A stretch of 64,000 bases of DNA, taken from Bacillus sp. B15-48. GTDB lineage: Bacteria > Bacillota > Bacilli > Bacillales > Cytobacillaceae. The position numbers were made by a program, and so were the translations under genes. The stretch covers positions 496,001 to 560,000 of the forward strand of contig NZ_WOFU01000002.1 in assembly GCF_016879755.1 (NCBI RefSeq). The letters run 5' to 3'. The notes under the pieces were generated by a model that saw only the letters and a program-made list of their open reading frames with translations, searched no databases and was not told where the DNA came from. How positions within the stretch are numbered: the stretch's first letter is position 1; each line of letters opens with the position of its first letter. Below are positions 37,949-46,196 of this stretch, piece by piece.

Positions 37949-39637
37949 TTGACGGTCGAAATATCCTTCGATTCCTCGTGGCAAGATGAATTTATCAATA
38001 AACTAACAAATGACGGTCCATGGGGAAATTGGGAGCTATATAAGCTCGCTGTGGAAGGGGAAAAACAGACAATTATTCCAGAATTTGAGGGATTGCAAGC
38101 TCCTAAGCATCTTCCGCAACTTGTTCCTTTGCCCCACCAGCTCGAGGTAGCTAAACAAGTGGTGGAAAATATGCACGGAAAGGCAATCCTTGCTGACGAA
38201 GTAGGACTCGGAAAAACAATTGAAGCTGGACTCATTTTAAAAGAATACATGATAAGGGGTCTTGTTAAAAAAGTATTGATTCTTGTACCAGCTTCGCTCG
38301 TATCCCAATGGGAAATGGAACTTAATTCGAAATTTCACATTCCTGTTATTGCTCAAAGAAAGAGCTATGTTTGGGAGCAATGTGATGTTGTCGTTTCGTC
38401 AATTGATACAGCTAAAAGAAATCCACATCGAGACATCATCTATAAACAGAGTTATGACATGGTGATTATCGATGAAGCACATAAGCTTAAAAACAACAAA
38501 ACTAAAAACTACGAATTTGTCCAAAATTTAAAAAAGAAGTTTTGCCTTCTGCTCACTGCAACTCCCATTCAAAACAGGATTGAAGAAATTTTTAACTTGG
38601 TTAGTCTTTTAAAGCCAGGACATCTTGGTAGTGAAACAGCTTTTTTTGACAAATATAAAAAAGATTCTCGACAGATTAATGACAATGAGAAGTTGCAAGA
38701 ACTTGTAAATAAAGTGATGATTCGCAATAGGCGTGAAGATACCGGTATCGAATGGACAAAGCGGCATGTTGAAGCGATCACAATTGAATTTACGAAAGAA
38801 GAGCAAGAATTGTATAGCAGTATCGACCTTTTAAAAGAGGACGGATTAGGGATCTCTACAAACCAATTTTCGCTTATGACATTAAAACGCGAAGCTTGTA
38901 GCAGCCGAGAAGCTGTCTACTATACATTAAAAAATATGCTTCAGCGACAGGAGACCCGCTCGGCTGTCTTTGAAGAACGTGTAGCGACGATTATAAAAAA
39001 AATTGAAGCGGTAACAACGAATTCTAAAGCAGTGAAAACGTTGGAGTTAATAAAAAAAATAAATGATAAAGTCATTATCTTTACAGAATATCGAGCTACA
39101 CAACTATACTTACAATGGTATTTACAGCAACATGGAATCACTTCAGTTCCATTTAGAGGAGGTTTTAAACGAGGGAAGAAAGATTGGATGAGAGATCTTT
39201 TTGAGAAAAAAGTACAAGTACTGATTGCTACTGAAGCCGGCGGAGAAGGAATCAACCTCCAATTCTGTAACCATATCATTAACTTTGATTTACCTTGGAA
39301 TCCGATGAGACTTGAACAACGAATTGGTCGGATTCATCGCTTAGGACAGAAAAAAGATGTAATGATCTATAATTTTGGGATAAAAAATACTGTAGAAGAC
39401 CATATTCTTAAACTTTTATATGAAAAAATAAACTTATTCGAAAAAGTGATTGGGGAACTTGACGATATCTTGACGAAGCTTGAATTTGGAAAGGTTGAAG
39501 ACCATTTAATCGATATTTTTAGCCAGTCTAATTCTGAAGGTGAAATGAAAATTAAAATGGAGAATTTTACATCAATGATTCAATTTGCAGAAGAAATGAA
39601 GGAAGGGAATGTTCATGCAGCAACAGGAAATTCATAA
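37949..39637 (+). CDS. yqhH: SNF2-type DEAD/DEAH helicase YqhH
   Basis: A 562-residue SNF2-family ATPase. It shows the Q-like motif PHQLEVAKQ, Walker A ADEVGLGKTIEAG, motif II IIDEAHKLKN, motif III LLTATPIQN, and the C-terminal helicase motifs VLIATEAGGEGINLQ and RLEQRIGRIHRLGQ. These proteins remodel protein-nucleic-acid complexes, here of unknown identity. A TTG at 37949 has AAGGAGTG at normal spacing. It overlaps yqhG by 23 nt, and the pair is conserved in Bacillus. Confidence 0.92.
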   Translation: MTVEISFDSSWQDEFINKLTNDGPWGNWELYKLAVEGEKQTIIPEFEGLQAPKHLPQLVPLPHQLEVAKQVVENMHGKAILADEVGLGKTIEAGLILKEYMIRGLVKKVLILVPASLVSQWEMELNSKFHIPVIAQRKSYVWEQCDVVVSSIDTAKRNPHRDIIYKQSYDMVIIDEAHKLKNNKTKNYEFVQNLKKKFCLLLTATPIQNRIEEIFNLVSLLKPGHLGSETAFFDKYKKDSRQINDNEKLQELVNKVMIRNRREDTGIEWTKRHVEAITIEFTKEEQELYSSIDLLKEDGLGISTNQFSLMTLKREACSSREAVYYTLKNMLQRQETRSAVFEERVATIIKKIEAVTTNSKAVKTLELIKKINDKVIIFTEYRATQLYLQWYLQQHGITSVPFRGGFKRGKKDWMRDLFEKKVQVLIATEAGGEGINLQFCNHIINFDLPWNPMRLEQRIGRIHRLGQKKDVMIYNFGIKNTVEDHILKLLYEKINLFEKVIGELDDILTKLEFGKVEDHLIDIFSQSNSEGEMKIKMENFTSMIQFAEEMKEGNVHAATGNS

Positions 39638-40409
39638 CTTCCTAAAACGGTATTTTCTAGCAAACAACTGTGAAATCATTCATTCAAACTCAGGGCATAT
39701 GACCGTTCAATTAACGGAGGAAATGGATAAGGAATTGATGAACCGCCCGTTCTATTGGCACTACTTAGAAAAAACCGGTGGAATTCCTAACCCAATGAAA
39801 CTCACTTTAATCACAAACCAAGAGGAAACAGCGAAAGATATCAAAGGAGAAAATATTCACTTTGGATCACCGCGATTGCATCAAATTTTTGCCACTACAA
39901 AAAAGCTTGCTCGCTATATTCGTTTATATGAAAACGATTCTGCCGCATCAGGAAAACAGTTACCCTTATACCCATGGCTTTGTTTGAATACAAAAGTATC
40001 CTATCGATGCGACCGAAAACGAGATGTCTATCATTCAATTGGATTGCAATTAATTAATGGTCGTATGGTAACAGATTTTCATGATCAGCTAATGAATTTA
40101 CCATTGACCCCAAAAATACCTGATTATACTTTTACACTTTCACCGCTAATTATGCCGAAAAGTGGGGTAAATCGAATTAAAAATATGCTCGAAGCAAATA
40201 TTAAGAATGAAGACCATACTTGGTCTATCGAGGCGAGAACGCGCTGGAAGGAAGACCTTGAGCTATTAGAACATTTCTATCAAGATACAGGAGAGAGAAA
40301 AGAAAGTTATGAAATCGAGAAACAAGCTTTACAAGAGCAATTCGAACCTAAAATTCATATATCCATTATTAATGGAGGCTTATTTTACTTAACGGAACAA
40401 GCGATTTAA
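39615..40409 (+). CDS. yqhG: YqhG family protein
   Basis: A 264-residue soluble protein found with YqhH in Bacilli; it has no assigned function. No catalytic motif or membrane helix is obvious. The C-terminal half is helical and charged (EARTRWKEDLELLEHFYQD). ATG 39615 has GAAGGG 7 nt upstream, better placed than the ATG at 39609. It is the last gene of the yqhH-yqhG pair; a noncoding repeat follows directly. Confidence 0.88.
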   Translation: MQQQEIHNFLKRYFLANNCEIIHSNSGHMTVQLTEEMDKELMNRPFYWHYLEKTGGIPNPMKLTLITNQEETAKDIKGENIHFGSPRLHQIFATTKKLARYIRLYENDSAASGKQLPLYPWLCLNTKVSYRCDRKRDVYHSIGLQLINGRMVTDFHDQLMNLPLTPKIPDYTFTLSPLIMPKSGVNRIKNMLEANIKNEDHTWSIEARTRWKEDLELLEHFYQDTGERKESYEIEKQALQEQFEPKIHISIINGGLFYLTEQAI

Positions 40410-40416
40410 TTAGAAA

Positions 40417-40540
40417 AGCGCAAGCGCCTTGGGCAGCCCCGACAAGCATAAGACGCTCCAGATTAGAAGACGCTCTTTGTCTTCAAATCTGGAGTGGCTT
40501 GTGACCTCGAGGGGCTAGGCGCTGGAGCTAGACATTTTCT
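40417..40540. repeat. Bacillaceae-type structured noncoding repeat
   Basis: About 120 bp begin at AAGCGCAAGCGCCTTGG and end at GGCTAGGCGCTGGAGCTAGA. Within it AGCGCC pairs with GGCGCT, CCCC/GGGG arms follow, and CTCCAGATT pairs with an AATCTGGAG-type arm around AAGACGCTCTTTGTCTT. I recognise the ends as a highly repeated intergenic element of Bacillaceae genomes from general familiarity, not from a search. There is one copy in this window. Confidence 0.6.
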
Positions 40541-40568
40541 AACTCCAGAAATTTTCTTTCTTATCTTC

Positions 40569-40634
40569 TAAAAAATACTCCCCTTTAAGTAGCAGATTTT
40601 CAAGTTTGATCTGATTACTTTAAGGGGAGTATTG
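40569..40634 (-). terminator. long hairpin terminating the comG-yqzE operon
   Basis: AATACTCCCCTT pairs with AAGGGGAGTATT, continuing through AAGTA/TACTT and CAGAT/ATCTG to a stem of over 20 bp. It lies 11 nt after the yqzE stop. T-rich sequence follows on the minus strand, so it probably ends the operon. Confidence 0.7.
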
Positions 40635-40644
40635 AGATTCTCTT

Positions 40645-40824
40645 CTACCGTTTCCGTTTTAAGAACAACATTAAGGCATAAGGCAATATTCCAAACCACC
40701 GAAATAAAAATGGCGGTTTTTCTGCCTTTCTCACTTCTTTGCTTTTCATTCGGTCTTCTTTTGGTTGATCAGCATATTTGACAACAGTCTGTGTTAAATA
40801 CTTTACATAATCATTCGTTTTCAC
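40645..40824 (-). CDS. yqzE: YqzE family small protein
   Basis: A 59-residue protein read from GTG 40824 (KTNDYVKYLTQTVVKYADQP then a C-terminal FRWFGILPYALMLFLKRKR). It has a charged N-terminal half, one hydrophobic C-terminal helix and a basic end. AGGTG lies about 7 nt upstream. YqzE follows comGG in B. subtilis and is part of the competence operon there, with no assigned role. Confidence 0.85.
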   Translation of the reverse strand: MKTNDYVKYLTQTVVKYADQPKEDRMKSKEVRKAEKPPFLFRWFGILPYALMLFLKRKR

Positions 40825-40892
40825 AAAAACACCTACCTTCTACGCTAACAAGTGTTTCCTTAACTCCTTTAATTAAACGATTTTTTAACGAT

Positions 40893-41270
40893 TTAATTTT
40901 TTTCAACCCAACGAACCATCTTTTTTTCATCTTTGTCATAATGGGTAACAGCAATCCATTGTTCATTCGTTTCGAGTTTAAGCGTAAACGTATACTCATC
41001 AATCCTCCCAGAAAGCACTTTTCGTTGAAACAGAACTTCTCCTCTTGAGTACTGAATTCTACCTGAACTGAAGGATTCATCATTTTTCAACTTTTCCTCT
41101 AGCTCTTTAAGTGCTGAAAGCATATAGTACTCCCCAACCAAGATTGTTTCAGTCTGCCGATAAAAACGTTTTTCCACCATGTTTTGTTCGATGGCAATTA
41201 AAAGAAACATACTAAAAAAAACGACCATACATAAAGAAACCGGATAAACGAAGCCTTTTTCATTCCTCAT
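40893..41270 (-). CDS. comGG: competence minor pseudopilin ComGG
   Basis: A 125-residue protein with a short charged start (RNEKGFVYP), one membrane helix (about 9-28) and a hydrophilic C-terminal domain. It is the last pseudopilin of the DNA-uptake pilus. Weak conservation is normal for this subunit; assignment is by position and topology. It overlaps comGF by 4 nt. Confidence 0.88.
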   Translation of the reverse strand: MRNEKGFVYPVSLCMVVFFSMFLLIAIEQNMVEKRFYRQTETILVGEYYMLSALKELEEKLKNDESFSSGRIQYSRGEVLFQRKVLSGRIDEYTFTLKLETNEQWIAVTHYDKDEKKMVRWVEKN

Positions 41271-41728
41271 CCTTCTGTAACCTCAATTGGTATAAATGCT
41301 CTTATATTCGCGTTGTGTTCATTACCAGATGAATCAATAACTGTAATTTTGTACCCTTCAGGTAGACTGTTAAACTTTACCTCTGCAACATTTTGAAGGA
41401 TGATTTCATGCCCTGAAAAATTCACACGCCTACGAAGATTTGTACCGTATTTCTCATATAAAACAGTATCGCTCCCCCTTTGTAAAAATAACTTATCATC
41501 TTGAATATTCACTGCGTTACACATGCGTAACTCCTTTTTTAGTTGGCTAGTGAACACTTCCCATTCCAACTTTTGCATTCTCGCTTCACTATATTCATAT
41601 CCAAGCACTGTCTTTAATCCGAGAGGGAAAAGTGCCATTAGTAAGCAAAAGACCATAAAGGCAATAAGCATTTCAACAATTGTAAACCCTCTATCATTCA
41701 ACAAGGCCACATTTTCTTGATTTTTCAT
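41267..41728 (-). CDS. comGF: competence minor pseudopilin ComGF
   Basis: A 153-residue prepilin-like protein with the N-methylation-type segment RGFTIVEMLIAFMVFCLL, where processing would fall after the Gly. The soluble domain contains WEVFTSQLKKELR, a ComGF block. ATG 41728 is preferred to upstream frame because homologues start near there; GAAGGG is about 11 nt away. It overlaps comGE by 35 nt and comGG by 4 nt. Confidence 0.88.
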   Translation of the reverse strand: MKNQENVALLNDRGFTIVEMLIAFMVFCLLMALFPLGLKTVLGYEYSEARMQKLEWEVFTSQLKKELRMCNAVNIQDDKLFLQRGSDTVLYEKYGTNLRRRVNFSGHEIILQNVAEVKFNSLPEGYKITVIDSSGNEHNANIRAFIPIEVTEG

Positions 41729-42035
41729 TTTGAAAAAACCCTTCAAATTCGACACACACCTCCACAATTGAATCAGAATCCTGTCTATTCATTGTTATCG
41801 TGTAAACTGTGCCACCGACAACTTCTACTGAATCCCCAGTCATATGTTCCGGATTGAACTTTAGTTGTTGCAGTTGGTCATATAATAAATGAATCGCGTC
41901 TGCTTCTTGTCGTACTTGAACGGATTGCCCGAGAAGAAGCATTGTCAACGGAAGAAGAATGCTCGTTGCGAGTAGCCACGCAGATAAGGATAAAAGAATT
42001 TCTGCGAAGAAAAAGCCATCATTCTTCAACGACAT
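41694..42035 (-). CDS. comGE: competence minor pseudopilin ComGE
   Basis: A 113-residue protein with a short leader, the helix FFFAEILLSLSAWLLATSIL and a small soluble domain. It fits ComGE in length and place. It overlaps comGD (17 nt) and comGF (35 nt), so the cluster is translationally coupled. Confidence 0.85.
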   Translation of the reverse strand: MSLKNDGFFFAEILLSLSAWLLATSILLPLTMLLLGQSVQVRQEADAIHLLYDQLQQLKFNPEHMTGDSVEVVGGTVYTITMNRQDSDSIVEVCVEFEGFFQNEKSRKCGLVE

Positions 42036-42456
42036 AAAAACGCCCCCTTCCTATTAGCATTGTCATCCGGTACAAGCGGTCATCAATTTCCACATATAAC
42101 GAACCAAATTTATTTGTGTTTCCATTAGCAGTAAATTGAAAATAATTCATTGGACTTTCGCGAACTTTAACTCCCGGTGAATAGTGACGCTCAATAAGCA
42201 TCGGCCCATTAAATCTTGAACGAATATAATAATAATTGGCTTCAGGCATGATATGAATGGTCACTTCTTCTTGACGGGAAATCGCATACTGCTGTGCGTA
42301 TAGAAAATCCGATTTGAGTTGAGAGAAAAATAATTGTTTTTCAAGGAGTGTGTTTACTGGCTGTAATAGAATTGTGGAGGCAAAAGACATCACTAAAAAA
42401 ATCGTGAGGACGAGCAGCGTTTCAATTAACGTAAATCCATTCCTACGAATCTTCAT
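42019..42456 (-). CDS. comGD: competence pseudopilin ComGD
   Basis: A 145-residue prepilin with leader MKIRRNGFTLIETLLVLTIF; the peptidase ComC would cut after Gly7. The C-terminal domain contains QQYAISRQEEVTI, a ComGD/GspH-like block. It overlaps comGC by 4 nt. The subunit is required for the competence pseudopilus. Confidence 0.92.
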   Translation of the reverse strand: MKIRRNGFTLIETLLVLTIFLVMSFASTILLQPVNTLLEKQLFFSQLKSDFLYAQQYAISRQEEVTIHIMPEANYYYIRSRFNGPMLIERHYSPGVKVRESPMNYFQFTANGNTNKFGSLYVEIDDRLYRMTMLIGRGRFYVVEE

Positions 42457-42758
42457 TCATCCTTTGGAACGGTGACCTTACCATCTGACGATAAGGAAAT
42501 CTCCTTGCCATCGGGACAGATTGTTCCTCCTATATAACCGGCGGTCACTAACTCATCAATATTATCTGGAAACTTTTTCTTATCGATGCGAAAAGCCTGG
42601 ACCTGTCCTTCAACCATTTTCACAAAAGCATCACATCCCTTTGTGTTAATGTTGGAGTTATGCTGTGTAATATTTGGGACAGTAATGATTAGCAGCACAG
42701 AAATAACAAGCAAAACGATCATCATCTCAATTAATGTAAATCCTTTTTCATTTTTCAT
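42453..42758 (-). CDS. comGC: major competence pseudopilin ComGC
   Basis: A 101-residue prepilin with the canonical leader MKNEKGFTLIEMMIVLLVIS and a short C-domain holding a Cys pair (KGCDAF and GTICPDG) expected to form the ComGC disulfide. ComGC is the main subunit of the transformation pseudopilus. It lies 21 nt after comGB. Confidence 0.95.
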   Translation of the reverse strand: MKNEKGFTLIEMMIVLLVISVLLIITVPNITQHNSNINTKGCDAFVKMVEGQVQAFRIDKKKFPDNIDELVTAGYIGGTICPDGKEISLSSDGKVTVPKDE

Positions 42759-42779
42759 TGGATCATCCCTTTCAAATGA

Positions 42780-43814
42780 TTAAATGCCTTGTAATAACTC
42801 AAACATTGGAAGCAAAATCGCTAAGTACAACGCAACAATTAACAAACCAATTACACTATAAAGGACAGGTTGAACGATTCTCATCCCCCTTTCAGTCCAT
42901 TCCTCTAATTGTGCTAGACAATGTCGACTGTAGAAAAATAACTCTTGATCAAGCTTTCCGTTCTCTTGACCATGCTTAATGATTCGCGAAAGTTCGGCTT
43001 CAAAAAATGGAAATGAAGCAATTGCATACTCAAATTCGCTACCTGCAGCTAAAATGGTTTTAATTTCCTTTCCAACACTCATTGAAAAAGGTTCTTGTTT
43101 ATTGTTTTCAAAAACATTTAAAGCCTCCATAATTGACATTCCACTTGAAAACAGATAGCTTAACTGAACGGAAAAGTTTTGGGAGTACAGAAGTTTTAAA
43201 AATTTCCCTATAATTGGAAGAGATACGAGTTTCCTACGTTGTTCAAGGACTGGAGTGTTTTTAAATATGAACTGATAATACCCAGCAACGAACAAACAAA
43301 AAATAACGAAAAAATAAAAAGCGAGGGGAACATACGTACTAAAGGCAGAGATGATTGTAGCGAAAATATTTGTTTCAACATTCATATTTTCATAAAGAGA
43401 GGTAAACTTAGGTAGTAGAACTTGATCAACAAAGTAAAACAAAATAGATGTTAAAACGATTAAGAAAAATGGATAGCTTATTAACTTTTTTAACCTATCG
43501 TAATCATGTTCCCGTTTTAACACCATTGTACTTCCCTCAATTACAGCTTCGGCTAAGCCTCCATGCTGTTCGGCAAAGTACACATAATTTACCAGATGTT
43601 TATTGAACTGCAAGTCTGAAAGTACTTGAAAGAATGGATATCCTTCTTTTAATTCAGCAATACAACTCCTTATTTCCTTTTGTTTCTTCCTATCAAGATG
43701 ATAGGAAAGTGAATCAATGGCTTCTGCTAAAGGATAACCCCTGGCTAATAATTCACCAGTCCTCTTTAAAAAGCTAGCCTGCTCCTCAACAGACCAGTTA
43801 CCTTTCCTATTCAT
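42780..43814 (-). CDS. comGB: competence type II secretion membrane protein ComGB
   Basis: A GspF/PilC-family platform protein of about 344 residues with two F-domains and three membrane helices (about 115-140, 160-185 and 320-343). It shows ARGYPLAEAIDSL and SYLFSSGMSIMEALNV, the repeated F-domain pattern. ATG 43814 follows TAGGTGGG; the upstream in-frame ATG at 43838 lies inside comGA without a clear ribosome site. It anchors pilus assembly together with ComGA. Confidence 0.93.
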   Translation of the reverse strand: MNRKGNWSVEEQASFLKRTGELLARGYPLAEAIDSLSYHLDRKKQKEIRSCIAELKEGYPFFQVLSDLQFNKHLVNYVYFAEQHGGLAEAVIEGSTMVLKREHDYDRLKKLISYPFFLIVLTSILFYFVDQVLLPKFTSLYENMNVETNIFATIISAFSTYVPLAFYFFVIFCLFVAGYYQFIFKNTPVLEQRRKLVSLPIIGKFLKLLYSQNFSVQLSYLFSSGMSIMEALNVFENNKQEPFSMSVGKEIKTILAAGSEFEYAIASFPFFEAELSRIIKHGQENGKLDQELFFYSRHCLAQLEEWTERGMRIVQPVLYSVIGLLIVALYLAILLPMFELLQGI

Positions 43815-44925
43815 CAAATACCCACCTATTCCATTCATTTTCTTTTATAAACCCTAGCGCAATCCCTTTTTTTATCACATCCCTTAGTGTTTCATAGTAT
43901 ATGGCCTCTTTTCTGCCTTTTACCTGCATTAATACAGCAGATAATGCACTACCCGTTAATAGTTCGAAAACACTGCCTCTTTGCGCACGACCACTTGTGT
44001 AACAGTATGGATGGCATTCCCCCTGACAATAAGGACAGGTTAATTCCACCAATCTTTGCGCTGTCACTGCAATTAAAGTCTGTTCAATTTCTAACCAATT
44101 AATCCCAAACTCTAGAAGCCGATAAACTGCTCCCTTCGAATCACGTGTATGCATAGTCGTCAATACTAAATGACCGGTAAGGGCCGCGCGAATAGCGATC
44201 TCAGCTGTTTCCTGATCGCGAATCTCACCAACCATAATAATATCCGGATCATGCCTCAGAATCGCCTTAAGACCTGTTGCATATGAGATTCCGGCCTTTT
44301 CATTTACTTGAACCTGGAGAACGGTATCACACTGTTTTTCAATGGGATCTTCTAGGGTAATGATGTTCCGATCAATCATTTTCGAGGCCTCTGAGAGGAG
44401 GGAATAAAGAGTTGTCGTTTTACCACTACCAGTTGGACCTGTAAGAATTATAAGCCCATGGGCACGAGTTAAAAGGGAATGAAGCTTTTTCGTTGTTGCT
44501 GGGAAAAGGCTCAGTTGATATAAAGGAATTTGTTGCTGTTGAGGAAGAATTCGAATAACCATGCTTTCGCTTTTTTTTACTGGGAGGGTGGAGATTCGAA
44601 GTCCTACATTTGCCTTGCGATGAGAATAAAAGTAAGATCCGCTTTGCGGTCTTCGTCTGTCACCTATATCCATCGATGCAATGAATTTAAAATGTGAAGT
44701 TAATCGTTCACAGACAGACTTTTCAAGAGTACACATGATTAGCAGTTGATTTCCTAGCCGGTACTTAATAACTGTCTCGCTGTCACAAGGAAGGATATGG
44801 ACGTCTGAAGCACCTTTTTGAATTGCATCAGTTATGATTCGATTTGCTAATGTTTGAATGGATTTTTCAATCTCAAGCACCACCTTTTTATTTGTTAACG
44901 TAAACTTCGCCAGTACGTTTCCCAT
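43807..44925 (-). CDS. comGA: competence pilus assembly ATPase ComGA
   Basis: A PulE/PilB-type ATPase. It has GASDVHILPCD near residue 40, Walker A GPTGSGKTTTLYSLL, Asp box TLEDPIE, Walker B DPDIIMVGEIRDQETAEIA and the His box GHLVLTTMHT. A Cys cluster CPYCQGECHPYC lies near residue 295. It drives the competence pseudopilus and is first in the operon. The N-terminus is about 15 residues longer than B. subtilis ComGA, so the start is uncertain. Confidence 0.95.
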   Translation of the reverse strand: MGNVLAKFTLTNKKVVLEIEKSIQTLANRIITDAIQKGASDVHILPCDSETVIKYRLGNQLLIMCTLEKSVCERLTSHFKFIASMDIGDRRRPQSGSYFYSHRKANVGLRISTLPVKKSESMVIRILPQQQQIPLYQLSLFPATTKKLHSLLTRAHGLIILTGPTGSGKTTTLYSLLSEASKMIDRNIITLEDPIEKQCDTVLQVQVNEKAGISYATGLKAILRHDPDIIMVGEIRDQETAEIAIRAALTGHLVLTTMHTRDSKGAVYRLLEFGINWLEIEQTLIAVTAQRLVELTCPYCQGECHPYCYTSGRAQRGSVFELLTGSALSAVLMQVKGRKEAIYYETLRDVIKKGIALGFIKENEWNRWVFDE

Positions 44926-45123
44926 TCCCTGCTAATATTTAAAGGAATTATGTACAAATAGTGACAATTAAAGGGAGCCTCCATTATTTTTTTCGTTCAT
45001 GAATTCGTCATTTAGTTGTGAACATTTTCTAAACATATAGTGTAAACAGTGTAAACCTCATTCCAATCATTTTACAGCTGTATTATAATAAAGGAAAATT
45101 ACAGAAGCCAGAGGTGAAGTGTT

Positions 45124-45825
45124 GTGGAACAAACATTAAAAATAACGGGTGTACTATCTGACCCTACGCGGTATTATATTTATCAATACATTACGAAACA
45201 ACACAAAGATGTGACGGTTCAAGAAATAGCCGATAATTTTGATATCCATCCTAATGTTGCCAGACTACATTTATCAAAGCTTGAAGATGTAAACATGCTT
45301 GTATCTGAAACTAAGAAAACAGGAAAAGGTGGACGCCCAAGTAGGTTATATCGTTTATCTGATGATGTCGTAGAGCTTAACTTTCCTTTTAGGGACTATA
45401 AACTGCTTGCAAAAATCTCCATGATGACAATGATGTCTTTAGGTGAGGAAGGGAAAAAGGCATTATATGTTACAGGGAAAAAGCTCGGTGCTGAATTAAT
45501 TGATCAGGAAATGTCGAGCCCGCATCAATACAAAGATGAATTAAATTTTGACCAGAAGTTAACGATTATGCGAAATGCCGCGACGATTGCGGGATTTTAC
45601 CCAGAATTTGAAGTAAATAATGATCAAACGATTATTTATTTCCAAATATACAACTGCCCGTTTAAAGAACTAGCTGAGGAGCATACTGAAACGGTTTGTT
45701 CAATGCATGTCGAATTTCTAAAGGGCATGTTTGAATCCTTATTCGATGACATTAAGCTAATTGAGAAAGAGAATATGATCGCTGGTTGTGACTCCTGCAC
45801 ATACCAAGCTTTAGTAGCACACTAA
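45124..45825 (+). CDS. helix-turn-helix regulator, SufR-like with C-terminal Cys cluster
   Basis: A 233-residue regulator. Its N-terminal winged helix (10-80) shows VQEIADNFDIHPNVARLHLSKLE and a GKGGRPSRLYRL wing. The C-terminal domain has Cys residues spaced as in iron-sulfur SufR repressors: NCPFKELAEEH, TVCSMHVEFL, and GCDSCTY. An Fe-S or redox-sensing role is therefore an inference. GTG 45124 follows AGAGGTGAAG. It is divergent from comGA across a 197-nt gap. Target genes are not known. Confidence 0.8.
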   Translation: MEQTLKITGVLSDPTRYYIYQYITKQHKDVTVQEIADNFDIHPNVARLHLSKLEDVNMLVSETKKTGKGGRPSRLYRLSDDVVELNFPFRDYKLLAKISMMTMMSLGEEGKKALYVTGKKLGAELIDQEMSSPHQYKDELNFDQKLTIMRNAATIAGFYPEFEVNNDQTIIYFQIYNCPFKELAEEHTETVCSMHVEFLKGMFESLFDDIKLIEKENMIAGCDSCTYQALVAH

Positions 45826-45904
45826 ACAAAGCTTATTTACTTTTCCCTCCTATTTTCATATAATTGGAATGTATGGGACAGCAAGGGAAAAAGGAGGGGT
45901 AAAT

Positions 45905-46147
45905 TTGGATCGAATGTACAGAGTTTTAGGGTTCTGGACAGGAATTTTTGCAATTATGTTTTTTGTAGGGGATATGTATACAGCGTCCTTGTTATTCTTT
46001 GGACAAACAGGATTCTTCTTACTTTTAAGTTACTTAAAATTATCCGAACGCATGTATATTTATATCTTCGGAGCATATTTAACTGTTTTCTTTGCCGGCT
46101 TTACTTATTACACTACGTTTTTAATGGTACCTGGAGTTGGCCACTAA
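45905..46147 (+). CDS. yqgY: DUF2626 family membrane protein YqgY
   Basis: An 80-residue protein with three predicted membrane helices and the conserved start DRMYRVLGFWTGIFAIMFF. TTG 45905 sits 7 nt after AGGAGG; the upstream ATG at 45869 would place this site inside the gene. The family is confined to Bacilli and has no assigned function. A terminator follows at 46166. Confidence 0.85.
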   Translation: MDRMYRVLGFWTGIFAIMFFVGDMYTASLLFFGQTGFFLLLSYLKLSERMYIYIFGAYLTVFFAGFTYYTTFLMVPGVGH

Positions 46148-46165
46148 AACACAATCTTCACCTAA

Positions 46166-46194
46166 AAACGATGGATTGCTCCATCGTTTTTTTG
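46166..46194. terminator. terminator after yqgY
   Basis: AACGATGGA / TCCATCGTT hairpin followed by T7. It also lies against the end of the convergent methyltransferase gene. Confidence 0.85.
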
Positions 46195-46196
46195 TT

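Noticed and set aside
37885-38250. Antisense ORF over the start of yqhH
   Set aside because: It is the opposite strand of a clear SNF2 helicase, with Ser-rich shadow composition and no ribosome site.
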